This document shows positions 1-6,234 of a stretch of 26,501 nucleotides of DNA, in pieces. The position numbers and the translations under genes were made by a program. The stretch spans positions 1 to 26,501 of the forward strand of contig CAJGDA010000006.1 of NCBI GenBank assembly GCA_904501935.1, written 5' to 3'. The stretch's first letter is position 1; each line of letters begins with the position of its first letter. This DNA comes from an uncultured Methanobrevibacter sp. (GTDB lineage Archaea > Methanobacteriota > Methanobacteria > Methanobacteriales > Methanobacteriaceae). The notes below the pieces were generated by a model that was given only the letters and a program-made list of their open reading frames with translations, was not told the origin of the DNA and did not search any database.

Positions 1-2022
1 ACTTCAACTAGATTCAAGTCTTATTTTACAACAAGGGTTGATGAATATTTTATAAGGCTTTTGAATTATTCTCTTGAGAAATATGGTCATGTTCCAAAGT
101 TCATTCAGCATGTTTTAATGTATGATTTGCAGTGGATTTGTGAAATTCGTTTTATTAATATGTTGCTCAATCAAGAGGAAACAGATGAGCTGTATGATAA
201 GATATTTTATATTTTGAATCATATCGATAGAGATGTAATCTGCGCACAATTGTCTATTCCAGTTGAGCTTAAATACCATTTAATTCTTTTAAAAGAATAT
301 GGTACTGCATACATGCTAAATAAAGACAACTTTCAAAAAGACTTTAATTTAAATACTGTTTACATAGATCATTTTGAGTTTTTAAATAACGATAAGGTAT
401 ATATTTCAGGCATTTTAACAAATTTTATTAAAGAGGATAATATCTATGTAAAATCCAATGGTAAGGTAATTGAAACAACTAAACTCCATTACCCTCAAAG
501 ACTTAATCATTCACTTAATTTTGGCTATGGTTACAATCATGATTTTGAAATCATTTTACCTGTCACTCCCGACATGGAAATTTCATTTAAAGATGATTTT
601 AAAGATTTGATTATCGATTACAATCACACTTCCAGACTTTCCAGAACTTCAAAATATAAAATGGGTAAGGATTATTTATCTATTGATAATACAAATCACA
701 TTAAAATTACTGATAAGAGCATTAGAAAAGGAATTAAATTAGAATATAATGTATTAAAACGAATTGTTGGAGAGAAAAAGCAGGGATGGCGTACTGGATT
801 TGTGTTAAGATTAATGTACTTTTTAGGATATTATTTCTTTAAAAATAAACACCTGTGGGTGTTCATGGACTTGCCGAATATGGCTGATGATAATGGTTAT
901 TATTTATTTAAAAAGGCAGTCGAATCTCAAAAGCTTAAAAATATTAAGAAGTATTATGTTTTTGCAAAATCAAAAAGACTAACTTCATCACTTTCTGAAT
1001 TTGAGAATAGATATATGGCAAGTTCAAGGATTGCCAAGTCAAAAAAATTGCTTGGTTTTGAAGAGGCTAATGACGAATATCAAAAACTTTCTAAAATCGG
1101 CAATATTCTGCCTTACAGGTCTTTAAAGCATAGGTTCTATTTGCTTTTTGCGGATTATATCATCACTTCCCACCCTGATAATGAGATTATTTATCCATTT
1201 TGGGGAAATTATCCTCACCTTGCAGGTCTTGCAAGATCAAAAACAGTATTCCTGCAGCACGGTGTTACAAAGGATGATATTTCCCATTGGCTTAATAGGT
1301 ATGATAAGAGAATATTTTTAATTGTAACAGTTTCTGAAAAAGAAAGACAAGCATTTTTGAATCCGAAATATGGATATGATGATGAATTTATTCAGGTTTT
1401 GGGCTTCCCAAGATTTGACTTTTTAGAAAGATTGGAAGACAAACGTGAAATAGTGTTCATGCCTTCATGGAGAAGGCAATATGATGCTCTTGAAAAACAT
1501 GAATTTATGCAGACCGATTATTTTAAATCAATCAATGACTTCTTAAATGATAAAGATTTGCTTGACTTCATACATTCCAAGAACTATAAGTTAATATTTA
1601 AGCCACATAGGAAAGTTTTAAAATTCATCGATGCTTTCAGCATACCAAGTGAAGTTGAAATCGGTGCAGGCAAATCATACAATGAAATTTTCAACCATTC
1701 ATCATTAATGATTTCCGATTATTCTTCAGTTGCTTTTGACTTTGCATATCTTAAAAAACCATTAATATATTACCATCCAAATAATGATTATCACTTTGAT
1801 GTTGATAAGTCCTACTTCAAATATGATTCAATGGGTTTTGGCCCGGTTACCAGAAGTCAAGAAGAGTTAACTTCTGAAATTAAAAGATTGGTTGAAAATA
1901 AGTGTCAAATGGATGAAGTCTATCAAAAACGTGTAGATGAGTTTTTTAAATATATTGATAAAAACAACTCCCAAAGGGTTATTGATGCAATTCTTGAGTT
2001 TGATAAAAAATTTTATTATTAA
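1..2022 (+). CDS. CDP-glycerol glycerophosphotransferase-like protein (TagF family), 5' end outside the window
   Basis: The reading frame is open from base 1, so the N-terminus lies upstream; the TTG at 61 is only the first possible start codon inside the window and is not a convincing start. The C-terminal ~370 residues look like the Glyphos_transf family: FLQHGVTKDD (near 1249), VSEKERQAF, VLGFPRFDFL (near 1405), IVFMPSWRRQ (near 1450), LIFKPHRK (near 1591) and MISDYSSVAFDFAYLKKPLIYY (near 1708), the last being the usual acceptor/donor-site signature. Known members transfer glycerol- or ribitol-phosphate from CDP-activated donors onto wall or surface polymers at the cytoplasmic membrane. 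The ~250 residues before this are not a domain I can name; in similar proteins a GT2 glycosyltransferase precedes the TagF part, and that is possible here. Exact donor and polymer are unknown. Confidence 0.85.
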   Translation, partial: TSTRFKSYFTTRVDEYFIRLLNYSLEKYGHVPKFIQHVLMYDLQWICEIRFINMLLNQEETDELYDKIFYILNHIDRDVICAQLSIPVELKYHLILLKEYGTAYMLNKDNFQKDFNLNTVYIDHFEFLNNDKVYISGILTNFIKEDNIYVKSNGKVIETTKLHYPQRLNHSLNFGYGYNHDFEIILPVTPDMEISFKDDFKDLIIDYNHTSRLSRTSKYKMGKDYLSIDNTNHIKITDKSIRKGIKLEYNVLKRIVGEKKQGWRTGFVLRLMYFLGYYFFKNKHLWVFMDLPNMADDNGYYLFKKAVESQKLKNIKKYYVFAKSKRLTSSLSEFENRYMASSRIAKSKKLLGFEEANDEYQKLSKIGNILPYRSLKHRFYLLFADYIITSHPDNEIIYPFWGNYPHLAGLARSKTVFLQHGVTKDDISHWLNRYDKRIFLIVTVSEKERQAFLNPKYGYDDEFIQVLGFPRFDFLERLEDKREIVFMPSWRRQYDALEKHEFMQTDYFKSINDFLNDKDLLDFIHSKNYKLIFKPHRKVLKFIDAFSIPSEVEIGAGKSYNEIFNHSSLMISDYSSVAFDFAYLKKPLIYYHPNNDYHFDVDKSYFKYDSMGFGPVTRSQEELTSEIKRLVENKCQMDEVYQKRVDEFFKYIDKNNSQRVIDAILEFDKKFYY

Positions 2023-2054
2023 CTTTTTTATATTCAAAAAACTAATTTTTAATC

Positions 2055-2573
2055 ATGACATTAATTGACACTATGCTTAAAAGACGAAGTACTCGTAAAT
2101 TCAACAATGAAAAAATCACCAAGGAAGAACTTGAAAAAATACTTCAGGCTGCACTTTTGGCTCCAACCAGCATGAATAGGAAACCATGCAATTTTTTAGT
2201 GGTTGAAAGAAGAGAAACTTTAGAAGACCTTTCAAAATGCAAAAATCATGGTGCTGATTTAATTGCTGGAGCAGATAAAGCTATCGTTGTTATTGCAGAT
2301 ACCATGATAGCCGATACTTGGTGTGAGGATTCATCAATTGCACTGACATATATGCATTTAATGGCAGCTGAATTAAATATAGGTAGCTGCTGGGTACAAG
2401 TTCACTTAAGAGATAAGGATGGTATAGATGCAGAAGAAGTTGTGCGAGATATTGTAAAAATTGATGAACATTATAGGATTGTTGGCATATTAGCTCTCGG
2501 TCATTCTGATGACATACCTAATCCCCACACATTAGATGATATTGATAAAAATAAGATTCACTTTTTAGTATAG
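2055..2573 (+). CDS. Nitroreductase family protein
   Basis: A 172-residue FMN-dependent nitroreductase-like protein. The N-terminus has the family signature RRSTRKF (residues 10-16) followed by LLAPTSMNRKPCNFLVVE, where FMN phosphate and ring contacts are usually made; the C-terminal part has the IVGILALGHSDD segment that normally ends the core fold. These proteins reduce nitro groups, quinones or flavins with NAD(P)H, usually as homodimers. At 172 residues it is at the short end of the family, a size common in methanogens. There is no clear Shine-Dalgarno sequence before the ATG. A T-rich TATA-like stretch (about 2024-2034) lies at a distance that would give a leaderless message. Physiological substrate cannot be inferred. 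Confidence 0.88.
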   Translation: MTLIDTMLKRRSTRKFNNEKITKEELEKILQAALLAPTSMNRKPCNFLVVERRETLEDLSKCKNHGADLIAGADKAIVVIADTMIADTWCEDSSIALTYMHLMAAELNIGSCWVQVHLRDKDGIDAEEVVRDIVKIDEHYRIVGILALGHSDDIPNPHTLDDIDKNKIHFLV

Positions 2574-2574
2574 C

Positions 2575-2970
2575 ATGTCAAAGAGAAATATTGTAGCAAA
2601 CTGGGACGTTATTGATGAGGATTTTATTAACGATTTTATAAATGTTCCCGATGGGCTTCCAATTCTGCTAATGAATATTTTAGATGAATTTGATGAGGAT
2701 ATCGAATTAAAGCGATTTAATATCTATAAGATTCGTCCTGAGTTTGAAGAGTTTGATAAATATGAAATCTCCATTACTTCTAATTTGTTAAAAGAAGGCA
2801 AATTCAGCGAAGCTGAAGAGTTTCAAATTGATTATGCACTGGAATTTTTAGAGAAATATCCTCAATTCAGCTCAATGGTCAAAGGAGTTGAATCGGCTGA
2901 CCATAATGATATTAAGATTGCGCTTTCATCTATTAAGGAAGCTTTTTTAGGGGATCTTGACTACTTTTAA
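2575..2970 (+). CDS. Small acidic protein of unknown function
   Basis: A 131-residue acidic protein that I do not recognise. It has no membrane segment, signal peptide or cysteine pair. Its ATG lies one base after the nitroreductase stop codon, with no visible ribosome binding site, so it is probably co-transcribed and translated by coupling. The predicted content is mostly helical with many D/E/F/I residues (for example ILDEFDEDIELKRF). A run of T-rich sequence and a new promoter follow it. Its tight link with the nitroreductase is the only functional hint. Confidence 0.7.
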   Translation: MSKRNIVANWDVIDEDFINDFINVPDGLPILLMNILDEFDEDIELKRFNIYKIRPEFEEFDKYEISITSNLLKEGKFSEAEEFQIDYALEFLEKYPQFSSMVKGVESADHNDIKIALSSIKEAFLGDLDYF

Positions 2971-2971
2971 C

Positions 2972-3010
2972 CCCTGAAAAGTTACAATATATTTATATAT
3001 ATTCTTTTTT
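2972..3010 (+). promoter_or_regulatory. Promoter region of the 98-residue protein gene
   Basis: A TATA box (ATTTATATATATTC, near 2991-3004) is preceded by CCTGAAAAGTTACAATAT. The same arrangement, CCTGAAAA followed by TTACAA and an AT-rich TATA region, occurs upstream of the mtrA paralog at 3881-3910, at almost the same distance from the start codon (75 versus 73 bases). A ribosome binding site AGGAG (3035-3039) lies before the ATG at 3048. Confidence 0.55.
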
Positions 3011-3047
3011 AAAGTATCACTAAATATAACTAATAGGAGCTTTCAAA

Positions 3048-3344
3048 ATGCATGTTAAAGATTTATTGGATGATTTAGATTTAAGACTTGAATTACCTCA
3101 ACATTGGTATTCGACAGATATCAGCAACGAATTTGAAGATGCTGAATTAATTCAAAACAATGATGTTGTTAAAATCAAAACTGAAGGTGAAGACAACACA
3201 AAATTCATTGTTATTGATGTTGATGACGGTATGAGTGTTGTTACAAAATTTTCAGATGGCAAGGTCATTGGTGTTAAATACTTGGAAAACAAAGATGACT
3301 TTGAATATATTGGAAATCCATCAGAGCTTTACTTTAAGGACTAA
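3048..3344 (+). CDS. Small acidic protein of unknown function
   Basis: A 98-residue acidic protein, not recognised. It starts at an ATG eight bases after AGGAG and has its own promoter. The sequence suggests a small beta-rich domain (KIKTEGEDNTKFIVIDVDDGMSVV, then a short hairpin and VIGVKYLE), with no cysteines and no membrane segment. Its 3' end overlaps the convergent PAP2 gene by 24 bases, so the two transcripts would be antisense to each other at their ends. Expression from a promoter similar to that of the mtrA paralog suggests shared regulation but gives no function. Confidence 0.7.
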   Translation: MHVKDLLDDLDLRLELPQHWYSTDISNEFEDAELIQNNDVVKIKTEGEDNTKFIVIDVDDGMSVVTKFSDGKVIGVKYLENKDDFEYIGNPSELYFKD

Positions 3345-3845
3345 AATGGCACTTAAAATTCCAATCATTGCTCCCGCAACTACATCTAAAGGGTAGTGTA
3401 CACCACAATATACTCTTGAAAAAGCAATTAATATGCCAAATAGTATTAAAATGCTTACTAAAAGTTTATTTTGTCTAAATTCATAAATTAAAACAGTAAT
3501 TACACTAAATGTTGAGGAAGCATGTCCTGATGGGAATGAATTGGGTTCACTTGGAATTACAAGCTGATTAACATGACTTAATGTGGTAAATGGCCTATCT
3601 TCTATGATGCCTATTTTCAAGCAAAAGACAATTGCCGCAGAGACTAAAATAGCATAAAGGCATAATTTGGATATTTGTAAGTATCTATCTTTATTATAAT
3701 GCCTACAAATCAGAATGGCTAAGATACTTAAAATCAATAAACTTGCAAAGCTACCAAGATTTGTAATCTGGGGCATTATCAAATCGAAAATGGGATTTGA
3801 TAGATCATTGTTAATCAGATAAAATATTTCGGTGTTTAAATTCAT
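3321..3845 (-). CDS. PAP2-family membrane phosphatase
   Basis: A 174-residue integral membrane protein of the PAP2/acid phosphatase superfamily. All three signature motifs are present: K77 and R84-P85 in KIGIIEDRP, PSGH (105-108) within FPSGHASST, and SRVYCGVHYPLDV (143-155), whose histidine is the catalytic nucleophile in the family. Hydrophobic segments lie around residues 33-48, 63-77, 112-122, 128-142 and 156-172. Such enzymes dephosphorylate lipid phosphates, for example undecaprenyl- or archaeal polyprenyl-diphosphate carriers, or phosphatidate-type lipids. A role in lipid-carrier recycling for wall synthesis is an inference. The gene is convergent with the 98-residue protein gene (24-base overlap) and divergent from the mtrA paralog. 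Confidence 0.92.
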   Translation of the reverse strand: MNLNTEIFYLINNDLSNPIFDLIMPQITNLGSFASLLILSILAILICRHYNKDRYLQISKLCLYAILVSAAIVFCLKIGIIEDRPFTTLSHVNQLVIPSEPNSFPSGHASSTFSVITVLIYEFRQNKLLVSILILFGILIAFSRVYCGVHYPLDVVAGAMIGILSAILVLKVKL

Positions 3846-3880
3846 TAGTATTACTTTAGTTTTTATAATATTATAAACTT

Positions 3881-3947
3881 CCTGAAAAAAATTACAAAAT
3901 ATTTAAATATTTATAAAATATACTTTAAAACACAGAAATAGGAGGAA
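3881..3947 (+). promoter_or_regulatory. Promoter and ribosome binding site of the mtrA paralog
   Basis: An AT-rich TATA region (ATTTAAATATTTATAAAATA, 3901-3920) follows CCTGAAAAAAATTACAAAAT. A strong GGAGG (3941-3945) lies before the ATG at 3954. The upstream block resembles the promoter at 2972-3010. Confidence 0.6.
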
Positions 3948-3953
3948 TTAGTC

Positions 3954-4526
3954 ATGGCTGATAAAAAAGCTCCTGCAGATGGCTGGCCTGTAATCAGTGG
4001 AGATTACATTGTTGGAGACCCTGAAAGTCCAGTAGCTGTAACAACTCTTGCATCTCACATTGAAGCTGAACTATCCGGAGCAGCAATCGCAGGACCATGT
4101 AAAACTGAAAACCTTGGAATAGAAAAAGTTGTCGCAAATATTATTTCAAACCCCAATATCCGTTTCCTGATATTGGCGGGTGCTGAAGTACAAGGCCACA
4201 TTACCGGTCAAAGTATTCAAGCATTATTCGATAATGGTGCAGATCCAGATAAAAAGAAAATCATTGGAGCAACTGGCGCTATTCCTTTTGTTGAAAATGT
4301 TCCATTAGAAGGTATTGAAAGGTTCCAGCAACAATTAGAAATTGTTGATTTAATTGACACTGAAGATATTGGGGCAATCCAATCTAAAATCAATGAATGT
4401 GTTGAAAAAGACCCTGGAGCTTTAGAAGAAGATCCTATTGTTATGGAAGTCGACGAAGAAAATGAAAAATTGGTAATCGTTGATAAAAAAGAGAAAAAAG
4501 ATGATGATAAGGAAGCTGATGAATAG
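3954..4526 (+). CDS. mtrA: Soluble MtrA-like corrinoid protein (tetrahydromethanopterin S-methyltransferase subunit A paralog)
   Basis: This 190-residue protein matches the cytoplasmic corrinoid-binding domain of MtrA, the subunit that carries the methyl group on cobalamin during methyl transfer from methyl-H4MPT to coenzyme M. It has the conserved N-terminus DGWPVISGDYIVGD, ELSGAAIAGPCKTENLGIEK, and AGAEVQGHITGQSI, whose His82 corresponds to the axial cobalt-ligand histidine of the family. Typical membrane-complex MtrA is about 240 residues and ends in a transmembrane helix. Here the protein ends in a strongly charged tail (DKKEKKDDDKEADE) with no hydrophobic segment. No other mtr genes (E, D, C, B, F, G, H) flank it. 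It is therefore a second, soluble MtrA. A role as an alternative methyl carrier or corrinoid store is an inference. Strong promoter and GGAGG site suggest good expression. Confidence 0.9.
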   Translation: MADKKAPADGWPVISGDYIVGDPESPVAVTTLASHIEAELSGAAIAGPCKTENLGIEKVVANIISNPNIRFLILAGAEVQGHITGQSIQALFDNGADPDKKKIIGATGAIPFVENVPLEGIERFQQQLEIVDLIDTEDIGAIQSKINECVEKDPGALEEDPIVMEVDEENEKLVIVDKKEKKDDDKEADE

Positions 4527-4638
4527 TTTCAGCTTTCTTATTTACTATTTTTTATATATTTCACCTCACCACACCAACCTATTGTAAGTTTCAGTGTTGA
4601 ATCACACTCTTGTTTTTTTGCTTTTTTTTATAAAATAC

Positions 4639-4735
4639 AAAAACTTTATATACTAGAACATATAGATATTAGTTTGCACTTGCATATGTTGTATTTTACA
4701 TTAAAATATATGCAAAAAGGTTAAGTTTATATACT
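4639..4735 (+). promoter_or_regulatory. Tandem TATA boxes for the HsdS/HsdM-like cassette
   Basis: TTTATATACTA occurs twice, at 4645-4655 and at 4726-4736, each preceded by a purine-rich stretch that could act as BRE (ACAAAAAC and AAAGGTTAAG). By usual archaeal spacing the start sites would be near 4675 and 4755. The upstream one would give a leader of about 190 nt that contains the whole hairpin at 4744-4807; the downstream one would start within its left arm. Confidence 0.5.
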
Positions 4736-4743
4736 ATTGTATA

Positions 4744-4807
4744 CAAAATATGATTACAAATTTGTATTTTTATTTCAAAAATACATTTTATTTGTAATTA
4801 TATTTTG
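4744..4807. repeat. 64-base near-perfect inverted repeat (nested hairpin)
   Basis: The outer arms, 4744-4761 and 4790-4807, are 18 bases each and complementary at all positions except one G-T pair (4752 with 4799). The inner arms, 4763-4771 and 4777-4785, are nine perfectly complementary bases around a five-base loop (ATTTC). The two stems are separated by a small asymmetric bulge. It sits directly downstream of a TATA box and 57 bases before the GTG start of the first gene of the cassette. It could be an operator, an RNA leader hairpin or the remnant of a small mobile repeat. Confidence 0.8.
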
Positions 4808-4863
4808 AAAAAAAATTAGTTGAATGCATTTCCCATAAGGGATAAAAAAATAGAGGTGATAAT

Positions 4864-5220
4864 GTGAACGATTATCCAACAAACTCCATCAATTGGAGTG
4901 AAAAAGTCAAAGACTTAGATGCAAATATCAGACGTGAAATTGGGCTTGAAGAAGATAGCGAAACAAAACATATCCTAATTCGAGTTCAAACCAAATCAGC
5001 CGAAGCCATTGAACCTGCATTCATAGTAGGGGAAGACGAAACATTCCTTGATTTATTTGTCCTATCTCCACAAGGGCCGGGAATTACCTCCACAGCCGTT
5101 CTTAAGAATAACATTCAAAGCGTTGGTGTTATAGGTGGAGTTTCTGCTGAAAAGCTAGATCCCTCCGAAATCCAAGATGAAAAGCCAATGATTGATGAAG
5201 TAAGTGCATTGTACCAATAA
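4864..5220 (+). CDS. Unknown protein, first gene of the HsdS/HsdM-like cassette
   Basis: A 118-residue acidic protein, not recognised. The GTG start at 4864 is chosen because GAGGTG (4853-4858) is correctly spaced; an overlapping ATG at 4862 is in another frame. The first ~35 residues are polar and probably helical (WSEKVKDLDANIRREIGLEED). The rest looks like a small alpha/beta or beta-rich domain (HILIRVQTKS, AFIVGEDETFLDLFVLSPQGPGI, SVGVIGGVSAEKLDPSEI). There is no cysteine, membrane segment or known catalytic motif. The next gene starts nine bases after its stop, so it is probably in one operon with the 130-residue protein, the HsdS-like and the HsdM-like genes. Confidence 0.72.
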   Translation: MNDYPTNSINWSEKVKDLDANIRREIGLEEDSETKHILIRVQTKSAEAIEPAFIVGEDETFLDLFVLSPQGPGITSTAVLKNNIQSVGVIGGVSAEKLDPSEIQDEKPMIDEVSALYQ

Positions 5221-5229
5221 GGAGGAGCA

Positions 5230-5622
5230 ATGTCTAGATATAGGGCTTATAAATCAAAGGGCAAGGATAATGAATATTTTGAAAGGGAGAAACTAATTAA
5301 CAGAAAGATCAGACAGTTTAAAAACAAGTATTATGGTCTTTCAAATCCTCCAATCGCTTCTGAATACCACGAAATGGACGTGTTGCGGAGGGAAATTAAG
5401 CATTTGCTTAGACTTCAGGAGTATCAGGTATGGCAAAAGTCATACAGGCGCAAACATGCTTATTTCAGCCAACTCACCTTATTCAAATCAATGTATATGA
5501 TGTGGAAAAGATATACCTGCTTTATCTACCTTGAAGAATATCACCATGTTCCACATCATATTGCAATGTGGGCCAAATACATTGGCTCAACTTTGGTTCC
5601 AGGCAGGTGCTTTGGAACCTAA
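5230..5622 (+). CDS. Small basic aromatic-rich protein of unknown function
   Basis: A 130-residue protein, not recognised. A strong AAGGAGGA (5219-5226) overlaps the stop codon of the previous gene, so the ATG at 5230 is well supported. The N-terminal half is rich in R, K and Y (YRAYKSKGKDNEYF, RKIRQFKNKYY, LRREIKHLLRL, QKSYRRKHAYF). The C-terminal third is rich in aromatic residues, His, Met and Trp (YMMWKRY, YHHVPHHIAMWAKYIG). The high positive charge suggests binding to nucleic acid, but no known DNA-binding fold is evident. The HH pairs could bind metal; this is speculative. Its place between the 118-residue gene and hsdS suggests a job in the same system. Confidence 0.7.
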   Translation: MSRYRAYKSKGKDNEYFEREKLINRKIRQFKNKYYGLSNPPIASEYHEMDVLRREIKHLLRLQEYQVWQKSYRRKHAYFSQLTLFKSMYMMWKRYTCFIYLEEYHHVPHHIAMWAKYIGSTLVPGRCFGT

Positions 5623-5623
5623 T

Positions 5624-5640
5624 TTTTTATATTTTAATGA
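5624..5640 (+). promoter_or_regulatory. Possible internal promoter before hsdS-like gene
   Basis: TTTTTTATATTTTAATG (5624-5640) lies 25-40 bases before the ATG at 5665. It could be a TATA box giving a near-leaderless hsdS-like message, or simply a T-rich terminator of the two preceding genes. Confidence 0.3.
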
Positions 5641-5664
5641 ATAAAACTATAACTAGTGAGAAAA

Positions 5665-6234
5665 ATGCAAAAACTAAAACTGGGAGATATTGCAAATGTA
5701 TATTCCGGCCTATCCTATAGGCGGTACCTTGATGAGAATGGAATCACATGCAGTGTCATTGTTCAAAGATCAATTAAGTCAGACGGACAATTATCTGATT
5801 TTGAAGAGTTAAAGCTTAAAGATAATATTAAAGACAGGTTCTTTTCAAGACCTGGCGATGTATTAATGAAGATGCCGTATCCGTTTGATGTAGTTCAAGT
5901 TAAAACACCAGGTCTTGTAATCAGTGACAGAATAGCAATTATAAGGTTAAAAAAGGGTTATTATCACCCGTCATTCATTGCTCATCTTTTAACCAACGCT
6001 CATGTTAAAAAACAGCTTCATGAAATCGGAAGTACAGAAAGGATTTCTCATGTTTCAATTAAGGAGATTAAAGAACTTGAACTAAATATTCCAGATATTG
6101 AAACACAAATCAAATACGGAGACCTCTTGGACACAATAAATGAAAAAATTATCCAAGACCAGAAGGTTGTTGAATATGACAGGCGCCTCAAAGAGGGAAT
6201 CCTAAACAAAATTTGGGATGATTGCAGTGATTGA
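5665..6234 (+). CDS. HsdS-like specificity protein with a single target-recognition domain
   Basis: A 189-residue protein resembling one half of a type I restriction-modification specificity subunit. The start LKLGDIANVYSGLSYRR is the usual opening of a target-recognition domain (KL..I....G...). FFSRPGDVLMKMPYP and YHPSFIAHLLTN match the central part, and STERISHVSIKEIKELELNIPDIETQIKYGDLLDTINEKI matches the conserved end followed by the coiled-coil spacer. Full HsdS is about 400 residues with two such units; this has one, so it would have to dimerise, as known for half-S subunits. ATG 5665 is preferred to the upstream GTG 5656 because GTGAG (5656-5660) can serve as its ribosome binding site. 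The 3' end overlaps the HsdM-like gene by 17 bases. No hsdR is nearby. Confidence 0.8.
   Translation: MQKLKLGDIANVYSGLSYRRYLDENGITCSVIVQRSIKSDGQLSDFEELKLKDNIKDRFFSRPGDVLMKMPYPFDVVQVKTPGLVISDRIAIIRLKKGYYHPSFIAHLLTNAHVKKQLHEIGSTERISHVSIKEIKELELNIPDIETQIKYGDLLDTINEKIIQDQKVVEYDRRLKEGILNKIWDDCSD

Larger units (their letters stand above)
4527..4863. other. 337-base non-coding stretch with tandem promoters and inverted repeats
   Basis: No gene is visible here. The first 30 bases contain a T-rich run (near 4540-4556) that probably terminates the mtrA paralog transcript. Two TATA boxes follow, at 4645-4652 and 4726-4733, both TTTATATA followed by CTA. Between them is a TGCATAT/ATATGCA inverted repeat (4681-4687 and 4708-4714). 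The large inverted repeat at 4744-4807 is listed separately. The stretch ends with the ribosome binding site of the 118-residue protein gene (GAGGTG, 4853-4858). Confidence 0.65.

Noticed and set aside
3954..4526. mtrA as a truncated pseudogene
   Set aside because: The cobalt-binding domain is complete, the promoter and ribosome binding site are strong, and the charged tail ends naturally rather than at a frameshift in a remaining helix.
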